From NCBI GenBank assembly GCA_947627535.1, contig CANQWM010000022.1, positions 1 through 46,223 on the forward strand: 46,223 nucleotides of DNA. The letters are read 5' to 3'. The stretch is from an uncultured Acetatifactor sp. (GTDB lineage Bacteria > Bacillota > Clostridia > Lachnospirales > Lachnospiraceae). The translations under genes were made by a program, and so were the position numbers. The notes under the pieces were generated by a model. That model did not search any database. It had not been told where the DNA came from and was given only the letters and a program-made list of their open reading frames with translations. Shown here piece by piece: positions 1 through 8,569 of this stretch (its first letter is position 1; each line of letters begins with the position of its first letter).

Positions 1-92
1 TTTCAAACTGGTAGTAGAGAAGGTAACAGGTAAAAGAAGAATGAAGAAAAATGACAAACAATAAACTTCCCGTTTGTTGAGAAGTTGCAAAA

Positions 93-145
93 CCCTTTAG
101 GAACTAAAGGGCGCACTTCTATACATAGGTCTGGCGACCATGTAT
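93..145 (-). other. MobQ/IncQ-type oriT-like nic region
   Basis: On the minus strand the sequence AGAAGTGCGCCCT (120 down to 108) matches what I recall of the IncQ/pSK41-type nic consensus (AAGTGCG^CCCT); the predicted nick lies between 112 and 111. Immediately 5' of it on that strand is an imperfect inverted repeat (121-126/140-145 and 128-131/136-139, loop 132-135, one bulged base at 127). On the other side is a perfect 8-bp hairpin (93-100/104-111, loop 101-103). An inverted repeat followed by the nic site is the usual oriT layout for MobA/MobL relaxases. No relaxase gene is in the window, so this would be a substrate site only. The match is from memory. Confidence 0.55.
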
Positions 146-350
146 CGTGCGCTCTGCGAGGCTTCCTCTCTGACAGCAGAAAGCCGCCGTCCGAGAGGTT
201 TCGTCGCTTCGCTCCGTCAAGGGGGCTACACCCCCTTGCGCCGCTAAAGCGGCTATCCCCTGTGTACTTGCCGAACAGATAAACCCGCTTCGCGTCTTTA
301 CCTGTTCAACAAGTTTGAAATGGAATTTCAAATTTAGTGAGGTGACTAAT

Positions 351-869
351 ATGCAGATAGAAACATCAAGAATGTATGTCAGGGATTTTACTCCAAACGA
401 TATAAATGATTTACATGAAATTTTCGGCGACAGCGAAACAATGAAAAATTGTGAGCCTGCATATACGCTTGAAAAGACGCGGCAATTTCTGAATGAATTT
501 TGCATTGGAAAAAGCGGCGCACTCGCGGCGGTACTGAAACAGACCAACAAAGTAATTGGTTATATCCTATTTAAGCCGTGGGAAGATGATGTCTATGAAA
601 TTGGCTGGATATTTAATAAAAAATATTGGCGTCAGGGTTATGCGTATGAGTCCTGCTCCGCAGTAATGAAATACGGCTTTTCTGACATGAAATTGCATAA
701 AGTAGTTGCAGAAGCCATTGACGGTGTGAAGTCAGTTGGATTGATGGAAAAGCTGGGCATGAAGCGCGAGGGAGTACAGAGAAGTCAGACGCAAAACAAT
801 GAGGGGAATTGGGTAGACCTGTATTTGTACGGATTACTTCAAGATGAATTTCAGGCGATGAAAAGCTAA
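351..869 (+). CDS. GNAT-family N-acetyltransferase (RimJ/RimL-like)
   Basis: This gene encodes a 172-residue protein with the layout of RimJ/RimL-type acetyltransferases, which move an acetyl group from acetyl-CoA to an amine. The N-terminus holds the family phrase TSRMYVRDFTPNDINDLHEI. The middle has EIGWIFNKKYWRQGYA, the beta4/alpha3 segment with the degenerate acetyl-CoA pyrophosphate loop (QGYA). The C-terminus has GLMEKLGMKREG, the usual family ending. The start at 351 is chosen because GAGGTGA lies just upstream; an in-frame ATG at 315 lacks such a site. It lies between an oriT-like site and a broken DUF3847 gene, so it looks like a passenger of a decayed mobile element. The substrate cannot be told from sequence; streptothricin-type or ribosomal-protein acetylation are both possible. 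Confidence 0.85.
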   Translation: MQIETSRMYVRDFTPNDINDLHEIFGDSETMKNCEPAYTLEKTRQFLNEFCIGKSGALAAVLKQTNKVIGYILFKPWEDDVYEIGWIFNKKYWRQGYAYESCSAVMKYGFSDMKLHKVVAEAIDGVKSVGLMEKLGMKREGVQRSQTQNNEGNWVDLYLYGLLQDEFQAMKS

Positions 870-914
870 GTTTCCGTTTATCATCGTCCCATTAAAACTG
901 AATACCGAAAAATT

Positions 915-962
915 GACCGTTGACACACCGGCTCCCCGGTGAAAAAGCCAGCGGTCTTTTTT
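915..962 (+). terminator. Putative intrinsic terminator after the acetyltransferase
   Basis: An inner hairpin CACCGG/CCGGTG (926-931/936-941, loop 932-935) is enclosed by an outer GACCG/CGGTC pairing (915-919/952-956), followed directly by a run of six T (957-962). It sits 46 bases after the acetyltransferase stop and before the DUF3847 remnant. Confidence 0.5.
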
Positions 963-990
963 ATCCAAAAATCAAAAAGGAGGTCACACA

Positions 991-1208
991 ATGGCAAAAA
1001 CAATTGACCAGTTCCAAGCGGAAATTGAGAAAAAGGAAACCCAGCTTTCGCAGGAGCGCCACAAGGAGCAGCGACTCAAAACCGCTTGAAGGATTACGAA
1101 AAGGGCGAGCGCGGCAAGCGCACCCGCCGCCTCTGCAATCTGGGCGGCACCGTGGAGAACCTTGCCCCGGAGGTAAAGGAACTGACCCGGACGGAGATGT
1201 ATGAGCTA
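991..1208 (+). pseudogene. DUF3847 mobile-element protein, frameshifted and truncated
   Basis: A good ribosome-binding site (AAGGAGG) precedes ATG 991, which opens MAKTIDQFQAEIEKKETQLS and stops at 1087-1089 after 32 codons. The family sequence continues in the next frame from about 1080 as NRLKDYEKGERGKRTRRLCN followed by LGGTVENL. Adding one A to the A-run at 1078-1081 restores one reading frame through both parts. DUF3847 proteins are small accessory proteins found beside relaxase genes in Firmicutes conjugative and mobilizable elements. Similarity ends near 1208, short of the usual length of about 100 residues, and the frame then drifts into unrelated AT-rich sequence, so the 3' end was lost as well. 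I take it as a dead remnant of a mobilization region. Confidence 0.7.
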
Positions 1209-1440
1209 TGGAGTACATTGTATACAATATTTTTAATAAAAGTATTGCCAGACAATTCTTAACATACCCCAAATACTACCAAGAACACCCATAACTGCAA
1301 ACGAAATCAGTAATTCGTGTTATATTCAACAATTCCAACTAAAAATTTTGCGGCAAGATATACTCCACAGCCTTCAGATCTCTTTTCTGAAAAGCGTCTT
1401 GAAGATAACTCTCACGGCAGGCTGAATGCCCCTGTCTGTT
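1209..1440. other. Intergenic junction, no gene recognised
   Basis: This AT-rich stretch lies between the broken mobile-element gene and the 3' end of the injection-system operon. Short open stretches exist, including about 33 codons in frame after the phosphatase-like stop, but none has a start signal or a family I recognise. I see no convincing terminator for the long minus-strand operon. It probably holds the junction of the decayed element. Confidence 0.4.
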
Positions 1441-3090
1441 CTACATCCCAAAATAGCGGAAGATCAGCATCGTCATATCCTCCTGGCCATGCCGCATGTC
1501 TCCCAGAAATTCCTGCACATCCTCCTGCATCAGCTCCAAAATATCCTTCAGCTCGTAGACCTGGCTCAGCGTCTGATTCAGTCTCTGCTGCATATGCTCT
1601 TCACTGTACTGCATTTTATCTTCATTTTCCGCTTCCGTCAGCCCCTTCGTATAGAAAAACAGCAGATCCCCCTGTGTCAGCTGTACCGACTGCTGCCAGT
1701 AGGGCACTCCCGCCATGCTTCCCAGCACAAAGCAGTCCTTCGCCTGCAGCGGCTCAAATTCCCCGCCCGCGTGCTTCAACAGCGGTACGCGGTGGCCTCC
1801 GTTTACATAGGAAAAGAGACCCGTGGACAGGTTCAGTATTCCCAGAAAGGCCGCTGTGGTCATTCCCTCGTTGCTCTCGCTGAGCTGATTGTTCGTCTCT
1901 ATGAAAACCTTTTCAGGTTCAAAGCCAAGCCGGGCATAATTCTTGATCAGAGTGCGGGTGATCACCATAAGCAGCGCCGCCGGGATCCCGGTTCCGTTGA
2001 TATCGCCGATCACCAGCGCCAGATGATTTTTGTCTACCAGAAAGAAATCATAGAAGTTGCCGCTCATGTTGCCGGCCACCTGCAGCGTCGCGTAAATATC
2101 AAACTCCGTCCTCTCCGGAAACGCCGGAAATTTGCTGGGGAGCATACCGGTCTGAATGTTCTGGGCTACATTCATCTCCGCGGAGAGCCTTTCCTTATCC
2201 GCTGTAGCCGCGTTCAGGTTTTTCATGTAACTCACCAGCTTTTGCGTCATCTCCTTCAGGTTTTCGCTCAGCAGCTGAACCTCATCCCCCGTGCTGACAC
2301 AGGGATCCCTAAAGGAAAGCCGGGACGGCTCCGTTCCCTCGTTGCTCTGCCGGACGAAATCCTCTGCGGAATCCGCCATACGAACTACCGGCGCAACCAC
2401 GCTGCGATTGACCATGCGCAGCAGAAGCAGCAGGAAAACAGATCCCACGATCAGCGTGCCAACCAGCACAAACAATACGTATTGGAGCACATCCTCGTGA
2501 ATTTCGTTCATCAGAATGTCCACACAGACCAGAACCTGTGTCTCCCCGTCCCTGCTTTTTAACGGCAGCATCCCGGTCAGCACGAAGCCGAATTCCGATG
2601 TGTTGTTGGAATAATAGGTTACCTGGTCCCCCTGCCGGAGCGCATCCGTAAACACTTCCGCCATCTCGCCGGAAAATCCCTCCCCGGACAGATCGCCCAG
2701 GGAAGCGATGTCGGAAAATTCTTCCAGTTCTTCCGCCGTCACCGCATTCCAGATATACCTGGCATTGTCCGTCTCCTGCGTATTAAGCGGCTGGATCACA
2801 TATAAGAACTCCACCTCAGACTGGCTTTTGATCAGATTCAGCTGCTCCTGAGTCCTGTCGTATGCCTCTGATTTTTCTCCAGTCCGGATACACGCCGCCA
2901 TATCCTCCACATCGATATGGCTGCCGGCGATTCGGATCATCGCCTCCACATACTGCTCATACCGTTCCACAATATTATTGTAGTAAGTAAAAAACCCAAG
3001 CAGACCAAGGGTAAAGCTGATGATAAACACAAAAGCACCGCATATCGCCGTCACCTTGCCGCTTAACCGTTTTCGCCTTTTCTCCCTCAT
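1441..3090 (-). CDS. Membrane sensor with HAMP and degenerate PP2C (SpoIIE/RsbU-like) domain
   Basis: This 549-residue protein has a membrane helix (about 13-37), an extracytoplasmic sensor region (38-200), a second helix (203-225), a HAMP-like linker (226-295), and a SpoIIE/RsbU-type PP2C domain (about 300-549). Active members remove phosphate from anti-anti-sigma proteins using two metal ions. The fold markers are present (AQNIQTGMLP, GDINGTGIPAALLM, YVNGGH, EDMTMLIF). Key acidic ligands are changed: the GGDFYD motif reads SGNFYD (Asn345), YTDG reads YTKG (Lys482) and DD reads ED (537-538); Asp363 is kept. With two metal ligands lost, it is probably a pseudophosphatase that binds a partner or relays a signal. 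It is the last gene of the injection-system operon, 56 bases after the MFS fusion. No anti-sigma gene is nearby. Confidence 0.8.
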   Translation of the reverse strand: MREKRRKRLSGKVTAICGAFVFIISFTLGLLGFFTYYNNIVERYEQYVEAMIRIAGSHIDVEDMAACIRTGEKSEAYDRTQEQLNLIKSQSEVEFLYVIQPLNTQETDNARYIWNAVTAEELEEFSDIASLGDLSGEGFSGEMAEVFTDALRQGDQVTYYSNNTSEFGFVLTGMLPLKSRDGETQVLVCVDILMNEIHEDVLQYVLFVLVGTLIVGSVFLLLLLRMVNRSVVAPVVRMADSAEDFVRQSNEGTEPSRLSFRDPCVSTGDEVQLLSENLKEMTQKLVSYMKNLNAATADKERLSAEMNVAQNIQTGMLPSKFPAFPERTEFDIYATLQVAGNMSGNFYDFFLVDKNHLALVIGDINGTGIPAALLMVITRTLIKNYARLGFEPEKVFIETNNQLSESNEGMTTAAFLGILNLSTGLFSYVNGGHRVPLLKHAGGEFEPLQAKDCFVLGSMAGVPYWQQSVQLTQGDLLFFYTKGLTEAENEDKMQYSEEHMQQRLNQTLSQVYELKDILELMQEDVQEFLGDMRHGQEDMTMLIFRYFGM

Positions 3091-3146
3091 ATCATCTGCC
3101 GCCCCTTTCTTTTTGCTGTCCCGCCGTCCGTCCCATTCTTACAGAT

Positions 3147-6140
3147 TTATTTTTTCTTCTTTTTCCTGTGAAAGACCAGCGCATAGATCGCGTTCATGGT
3201 TCCGGAAACCGCCACAAATCCAGCCAGTCCTGGCAGAATGCTGGCTCCGCTCATAAGGGAGCTGAACAAGATCGGCCCCGCCGACTCACCCACATTATCG
3301 GTCAGATTATAGATACCCATAGAAGCTTCCTCGCCGTATTTCTGTACACCCTCAAGTTTCGTGAAATAGGTCTGTCGAACCGCGACTCCAAAGCTTCCCG
3401 AAAAGCCTAAGATCAGCAGAACCACAATCAGCATCGGTACAGAGCTGTTGATTCCAAACAGAAGCAGCGCCGCGAAAGAAATCACGCTGGAAAGATAGAC
3501 ACTCTTCATTCCAAACCGGCTGCTCATAAAATTTGTCACAGAGACGCTCAGGTAAACGCTGCACAGAGAGTTCAGCATCAGGAGCAGACACACGATACTC
3601 TCGCTGAAACCATGGGCGTCCCCGTAGATCGGAACATAATAGAATACGAAACTGTTGATCACTATGTACGGAAATTGGATCAAGAGCATATAGGGAACCA
3701 CGCCCCGAGAGGCAAGAAATGTTCCCACATGATTTTTTTGCACACTCTGTCCCTGCTCCAGCTGTTTAATATGTCTGCCTATGATCAGGAACAGAATCAG
3801 CACCACGCCCCACGCGGCCGCGGAGCAGCCAAATACCCTTCGCTGTCCCAATACACCCGCCAGATAAGCTCCCAGCATCATACCGCAGTTAATCCCTGAA
3901 AGGCTTCCCGCATTGAACAGAGAGAACCCTTCCTGCTTTACCTCCTCCTGGGAAGTACCGGCGATCAGCATATTGATAGAGTTCGTGATCAGCCCCACGC
4001 CGATACCGTTTAAGATCAGGCCGGACACCAGCAGAATATAACTGTGCCCTAAGAGCAGCGTAATGTCTCCCAGCATGGAAATACCCGCGCTCACCGCGGC
4101 CACGCTCTGGAAGGAAAAGCGCTTCATGAGCGGCGCACAGAAAACGGAGGTGATCCCAATAAAGACCAGATTCAGCGTGATGGGCAAGGATGCCGCCAGC
4201 TCTCTGGGAAGCCCCAGATCATCCGTCACAAATCCGGCGGCATACACCGGCAGGAAGGAGCTGGCTACATTAAAGGCCATATAGGTGACAAACACACTCA
4301 CACGAAGCAGATGCAGAGGAACGGTGGGCTGGCTCCCCTTTGGGCGCTGCGCCTCCTTCTGACGATAGCGGGCCTTTTGGTCAAAGAAAGATAGAATCTC
4401 ACCGAACAAAAAGAGCACCGTAAGCACCACCAGCACCAGAGTAATCATGACCGTCTGGCGCATCTTTTGTATGCTGTTCGTAATGACATAGGTAGTCGTC
4501 CCCACCTCTATCACACCGGCGACCTTTCCCTCGCTGTCAAAAACAGGCACACTCACATTAATATACGATCCTGTGGCATCCTCCACCTCGTTGCGCACTT
4601 CTTCCCCAGTCTCATATATGTGAGCCAGCTCCTGCGTCTCCCCGGCCTCTCTGGGGTAATAGGTTCCGATGGAATTGTCCTGATAGGCGATTGCGAATCC
4701 TTGACCGTTTTCATACCGGAGCACATTGCAGTACATCTCCTGGACCGACGGATCCTGCCTGTTCAGCCCTTGCTCCAGCTGCTCCATCAACGCCTGGTAG
4801 TCCTCGTTCATATAGTCCTCCGAGGTTCGGATCCGGCCAAGGCTGTCGCCGTCCACCATGCCGCTCAGCGTATGGGCCAGAATATACAGTTTGCCCACCA
4901 GCTCCTCACGGTACACATCAGCGAACTGATTCAGCAGCTGCGATACAATGACGATGGCTACAACCGCCGCTGCGCCGGCCGCCAGAATACCGTTTTTCTG
5001 GACATCGGAAACCCGAATCCCAAGGAGGAACACAACGAGCCGGATCAAGATCCACAGAAAGGCTGCCAGCGCCGCCAGAACTGAGATCTGAAACAGGGTC
5101 TCTCTCAACAGGTAAGCGGAAGATTTGGCAAAGATATCCCCCCGGATTTCCGAAGCGCCATCCTGCAGCTGCCCGTCCGCCGAATGTATCCAGATGCCGC
5201 CGTCCAGCCAGATTCCCAGAACCGTATCTCCCTCCGCCGTCTCCGCGGTGGAGATACTCAGCACCTGTCCCTGATCCATATAGTTCTCCAGCGTGGTATC
5301 CCCTTCCTGAAACCGGTAGATAATATTCTGCCGGATATCAGCAAGATATATCCTGCCCTGTCCGTCCACATCCAGCCGATACAGGGCCGTCTTTCCCATA
5401 AGCTCCGGGTCCTCGGCCGTATCATACAGAACTGTCAGTTCTCCGTCCGCTCCTTTCAGAATCTTTCCCCGCTTATCCAGCGCATAGACAACGGAATGTT
5501 CCGCGTCCACCGCATAATCCTGAATCAGATCAAACGCATTTTCATACTCATAAAACCCTATCCGCTCCGATTCCCCGGTCTTCAGAGACAGCCTTGACAG
5601 AGAGAACCCTTCCGGATTCGACTGCACGTAAAACAGGGCATTGTCCCGGAAAGTAAGGGCAAACAGCTTGTGCTTATCCACAAATTCGTCTTCATAGACG
5701 ATATCCAGCAGGGTATCCGTGTATTTCCCCTTCCGGTCATATTTCAGGATACATTCCCTGCCCACCGTAGAACCGGTTTCACTCCAGCTTGCATCCAAAA
5801 GATAAGTATTTCCCTGTTCATCAAAGGCCAGATCCTCCGCGTACCAGAAGGAATCCGCTTCCCGCGTATTGCTCTTCAGCAGATATTCCACCTGGCCATG
5901 GTCATTGACTGCCACTACCCGGCTTCGCTCATCATCTATGACAAAGGTATTTCCTCTGCCGTCGCTCCGTGCCAGATAGGGATTCACCAGCGTAATCTCC
6001 GACCGCGGCCAGACGGAATACCAGGCACTTTCCCTCTGATAGACAAACACTCCCAAAAGCAGGATGAGCAGCATCACTACATCCAGCTTCCGAATCTTTC
6101 TGCGGGTCAAGTACCGACCAAATTTTTTCAGGATTTTCAT
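3147..6140 (-). CDS. Beta-propeller / sensor / MFS-transporter fusion protein
   Basis: A 997-residue protein of unusual build. A membrane helix (about 12-33) precedes an extracytoplasmic region of roughly 310 residues with repeated blade-like motifs (GNTYLLD, SVVYALDKRGKI, GRIYLADI), read as an NHL-like beta-propeller. Two membrane helices follow, then a Cache-like sensor of about 160 residues containing YINVSVPVFDSEGKVAGVIE, then another helix. The last 400 residues are a 12-helix major-facilitator domain beginning near TYMAFNVASSFLPVYAAGF and ending in a polylysine tail. The start at 6140 is chosen because AGAGGTG lies 8 bases upstream; an in-frame ATG at 6161 precedes that site. The sensor resembles the one in the next gene, so the two may respond together. 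The transported substrate, if any, is unknown; the MFS part may act as a sensor instead. Confidence 0.75.
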   Translation of the reverse strand: MKILKKFGRYLTRRKIRKLDVVMLLILLLGVFVYQRESAWYSVWPRSEITLVNPYLARSDGRGNTFVIDDERSRVVAVNDHGQVEYLLKSNTREADSFWYAEDLAFDEQGNTYLLDASWSETGSTVGRECILKYDRKGKYTDTLLDIVYEDEFVDKHKLFALTFRDNALFYVQSNPEGFSLSRLSLKTGESERIGFYEYENAFDLIQDYAVDAEHSVVYALDKRGKILKGADGELTVLYDTAEDPELMGKTALYRLDVDGQGRIYLADIRQNIIYRFQEGDTTLENYMDQGQVLSISTAETAEGDTVLGIWLDGGIWIHSADGQLQDGASEIRGDIFAKSSAYLLRETLFQISVLAALAAFLWILIRLVVFLLGIRVSDVQKNGILAAGAAAVVAIVIVSQLLNQFADVYREELVGKLYILAHTLSGMVDGDSLGRIRTSEDYMNEDYQALMEQLEQGLNRQDPSVQEMYCNVLRYENGQGFAIAYQDNSIGTYYPREAGETQELAHIYETGEEVRNEVEDATGSYINVSVPVFDSEGKVAGVIEVGTTTYVITNSIQKMRQTVMITLVLVVLTVLFLFGEILSFFDQKARYRQKEAQRPKGSQPTVPLHLLRVSVFVTYMAFNVASSFLPVYAAGFVTDDLGLPRELAASLPITLNLVFIGITSVFCAPLMKRFSFQSVAAVSAGISMLGDITLLLGHSYILLVSGLILNGIGVGLITNSINMLIAGTSQEEVKQEGFSLFNAGSLSGINCGMMLGAYLAGVLGQRRVFGCSAAAWGVVLILFLIIGRHIKQLEQGQSVQKNHVGTFLASRGVVPYMLLIQFPYIVINSFVFYYVPIYGDAHGFSESIVCLLLMLNSLCSVYLSVSVTNFMSSRFGMKSVYLSSVISFAALLLFGINSSVPMLIVVLLILGFSGSFGVAVRQTYFTKLEGVQKYGEEASMGIYNLTDNVGESAGPILFSSLMSGASILPGLAGFVAVSGTMNAIYALVFHRKKKKK

Positions 6141-6170
6141 ACACACAACACCTCTTTCCATGAATCTGTC

Positions 6171-7544
6171 TCAAGTATACTCTTTATACTCCAGGGGCGC
6201 ATTAAAGATCGTCTGCTCTCCGTCGGCGCTTATCTTTTCCGGATACAGCACCGCTGTCAGAGCAAAGGCGCCCTTATGTACCTTTTTGCACTTTCGATAA
6301 GAATCGGTCTCATCCAGATTATCGATCTGAACGACCTGGGGCGTTTTCCAGAAATAGTACGGCAGCGCCAGCATCGAGATATAATCGAATATGGCATCCG
6401 TCTTTTTCCGCTTGGCCGTCAATTTATGGATCACGCCGGAATTTTGAAAAAATTTTTCTCTCTGGGTGTAAAATTCCTCGCAGGCTTCCCGATCCCGGTC
6501 GTGGAGCACTCTCACTTCCACGTCCGGATATTTTCGTTTCAGATTCTCGATCCGCTCCAGATACATATCCGCGATCTTGTACGCCTCCACCCGAAATTCT
6601 TCCAGAACGGCGGCACGGAAGGAAGGCTCCAGCGCTGCCGTCATGGTAGACAGATATTTCAGATAGGACAGATCCGGAATCGGGATCGCCACCCGGGCAT
6701 GCAGCACGGTTCCCATGGCAAACAATACCTCCAGGCTTTCATGCTCCTGAGCGGTCACTCCCTTTTTCCAATTGCGGAAGTGGATGCTCCGGATCTCCCC
6801 GCCCCACTGTTCCACATGATCCGCAAATTCATATGCGTTGTGCTTCACCTGGTCGTAATGCCGTCCGCTGCTGAAATCAAAGGAAAAGCACTGTCCGTCT
6901 TTGTGCTGCACGACGATTTCCATCTCGTAGACGCCAAACAGGCAGGGGCCTCCTACCAGCCCGATGGGGACCTTATCTTCCACCGCTTTTTTCAGTGCGT
7001 CCGTATTGTGGAGCAAAAGAGGCGTTTTCCTCAGCCATTCAAGCTCCGTCTTCTGCAGGACGGGGATCTGACGTTCCAGATCCGCGAAGCTTCCCAGGCA
7101 CACCGTATTCTTATATACCAGCAGCTTCCTGTCATGAATGCCGTAGACGGAAGCAAACTCCTGTGTCAGTTCCGACTGGTAATACTGGTTCAGCTCTTCC
7201 AGCGCGCTTTCGAGGCTGTGTCTGACGGCCCGCAGATTATGCAGCTGTGGCATATGCTGATATCCCTTGGGGTCTTTCGCCTTGATCTGAGCGATATCCT
7301 CCTTGATTTCCCTTAACATTTTTAAAAGCCCTTGGTACGTAAGATCTTGTTTCTTTTCCCACAGCCGTTCCTGAAAACGATCCTGAATCCAGTAATTTCT
7401 CTGCCATTTTTCCGACGACTCCAGACAAAAGAAGTTTCCGGCGGTAATAGGAAACCGGTTTATCTGATTTTCCGACAGGGTATACATGGTGTCTTTCAGA
7501 GGAACACCCGTCTGCGCCAGCAGCTCGTCAATTGAAGTTTTCAT
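6171..7544 (-). CDS. Unrecognised 457-residue soluble protein of the CIS operon
   Basis: I do not recognise this family. The 457-residue protein has no signal peptide or membrane helix. Its first half is helical and charged (LKMLREIKEDIAQIKAKDPK). The second half looks like a mixed alpha/beta domain (GLVGGPCLFGVYEMEIVVQH, IRSIHFRNWKKGV, VLHARVAIPIPDLSYLKYLS) and includes a basic stretch, KLTAKRKKTDAIFDY. The start at 7544 is chosen because GAGGGA lies just upstream and it leaves a 16-base gap after the cyclase-like gene; longer in-frame starts would overlap that gene. Its place between the degenerate cyclase and the propeller/MFS protein suggests it belongs to the same membrane-associated module, perhaps as a cytosolic adaptor. 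That is inference from position only. Confidence 0.6.
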   Translation of the reverse strand: MKTSIDELLAQTGVPLKDTMYTLSENQINRFPITAGNFFCLESSEKWQRNYWIQDRFQERLWEKKQDLTYQGLLKMLREIKEDIAQIKAKDPKGYQHMPQLHNLRAVRHSLESALEELNQYYQSELTQEFASVYGIHDRKLLVYKNTVCLGSFADLERQIPVLQKTELEWLRKTPLLLHNTDALKKAVEDKVPIGLVGGPCLFGVYEMEIVVQHKDGQCFSFDFSSGRHYDQVKHNAYEFADHVEQWGGEIRSIHFRNWKKGVTAQEHESLEVLFAMGTVLHARVAIPIPDLSYLKYLSTMTAALEPSFRAAVLEEFRVEAYKIADMYLERIENLKRKYPDVEVRVLHDRDREACEEFYTQREKFFQNSGVIHKLTAKRKKTDAIFDYISMLALPYYFWKTPQVVQIDNLDETDSYRKCKKVHKGAFALTAVLYPEKISADGEQTIFNAPLEYKEYT

Positions 7545-7560
7545 GCTATTTTCCCTCGCA

Positions 7561-8550
7561 CTAATAAATTTCCAGATAAGAAATATTTTTCCCCAGCGTT
7601 GTCCCCCCTGAAACAGCCTGCGAATATTGGTCGCAGAGATGCAGATATTCCTTCGCGGCGCCATCCATCCGGTTGGCCTTCAGCACTTCAATAAAATGCA
7701 GCCGCGCGTCATAGTATTTTCCTTCCTTAAACAGATCCACGCCCTTTTCAAACAAAAGTCTTGTCTTGCGCTTCCCGTTTTTGTCCTCCGCCTCATCACC
7801 GTCGTAAACATCATAGAGCTCCTCGGTCTCCCCGGCCGCCTTTAAATAAATATTTCCTAGATACCTGCCGTTATAATTCTTCTCAAAGTCCGGTATCTGC
7901 GACCTGAGACTGCCGGTGATCAGGATCCGCGCCCGGTATCTGGGCGCCAGCTCCTGCAGGAAATCTGCCAGTCCTGTAGTATCGGAAACGGTCATGATCC
8001 CAAACCGTCTTTCATGCCCCGCCACGCCTATCTTCACATCCCCATAGCTCAATCCAATGGCATATTCTTCTTTGATTCCCGCCTCACTCAGCGCCTCACA
8101 GACCGAGACCGCGGCTTTCAGCGCCCGCTCCGGAGAATTCAGGAAAAAGGCCAAAAACCCGGCGTTCACAAACTTATCGATCTCGCCCTCCTGATACAGA
8201 ATGCAGGGCACCGCCAGGCTCAGAATCTGGTTTACAAAGCGGAAGATCCCCGCAGCGTCCTGCTGCCGGACAATGGCCTCAAAGTCATGAATATTGACGG
8301 ATAAGACCGCCGCTCTCACGCTCTTTTCCGCGCCGATATACAGATTTTCCAGCTTTCCGTCCTGAAACAGCCCGCAGAGCCTGGCAGGAAGCATGGCGTC
8401 GTAGATCCGCTCTCTGCCTTCCGCCTCCTTCCGCTTTTCCTCGCTTTGCTGCAGGGCCCTGGCCAGGCTGCGCTTCTGCCGTGACAGCAAAATTGCCCAA
8501 ATCCCCAGGCCGGCAGCCAGCAGCGCAAGTGCTATTATCATTGCCCACAT
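7561..8550 (-). CDS. Membrane-anchored degenerate class III nucleotide cyclase with TPR-like tail
   Basis: This 329-residue protein starts with a membrane helix (about 3-23) and a short coiled coil, then a class III adenylate/guanylate cyclase homology domain (about 75-250), then a helical TPR-like tail containing FEKGVDLFKEGKYYDARLHF. Fold landmarks include YAIGLSYGDVKIGVAGHERR and MTVSDTTGLADFLQEL, the counterparts of the family's G.a.G.v..G..G..R and TViGd.VN.A.rL. Active cyclases bind two metals through two aspartates. Here the first motif reads VLSVNIHDF (Asn86 at the aspartate) and the second reads FVNAGFLAFF (Ala130 in place of the GD aspartate). It should therefore be inactive as a cyclase. 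The start at 8550 follows GGAGG. A regulatory or scaffolding role at the membrane is inferred. Confidence 0.75.
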   Translation of the reverse strand: MWAMIIALALLAAGLGIWAILLSRQKRSLARALQQSEEKRKEAEGRERIYDAMLPARLCGLFQDGKLENLYIGAEKSVRAAVLSVNIHDFEAIVRQQDAAGIFRFVNQILSLAVPCILYQEGEIDKFVNAGFLAFFLNSPERALKAAVSVCEALSEAGIKEEYAIGLSYGDVKIGVAGHERRFGIMTVSDTTGLADFLQELAPRYRARILITGSLRSQIPDFEKNYNGRYLGNIYLKAAGETEELYDVYDGDEAEDKNGKRKTRLLFEKGVDLFKEGKYYDARLHFIEVLKANRMDGAAKEYLHLCDQYSQAVSGGTTLGKNISYLEIY

Positions 8551-8569
8551 CTCTTTTTCCTCCGTCCCA

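Noticed and set aside
1209..1440. Transposase or integrase fragment at the operon end
   Set aside because: Short open stretches exist but none shows a catalytic motif or enough length to name a family.
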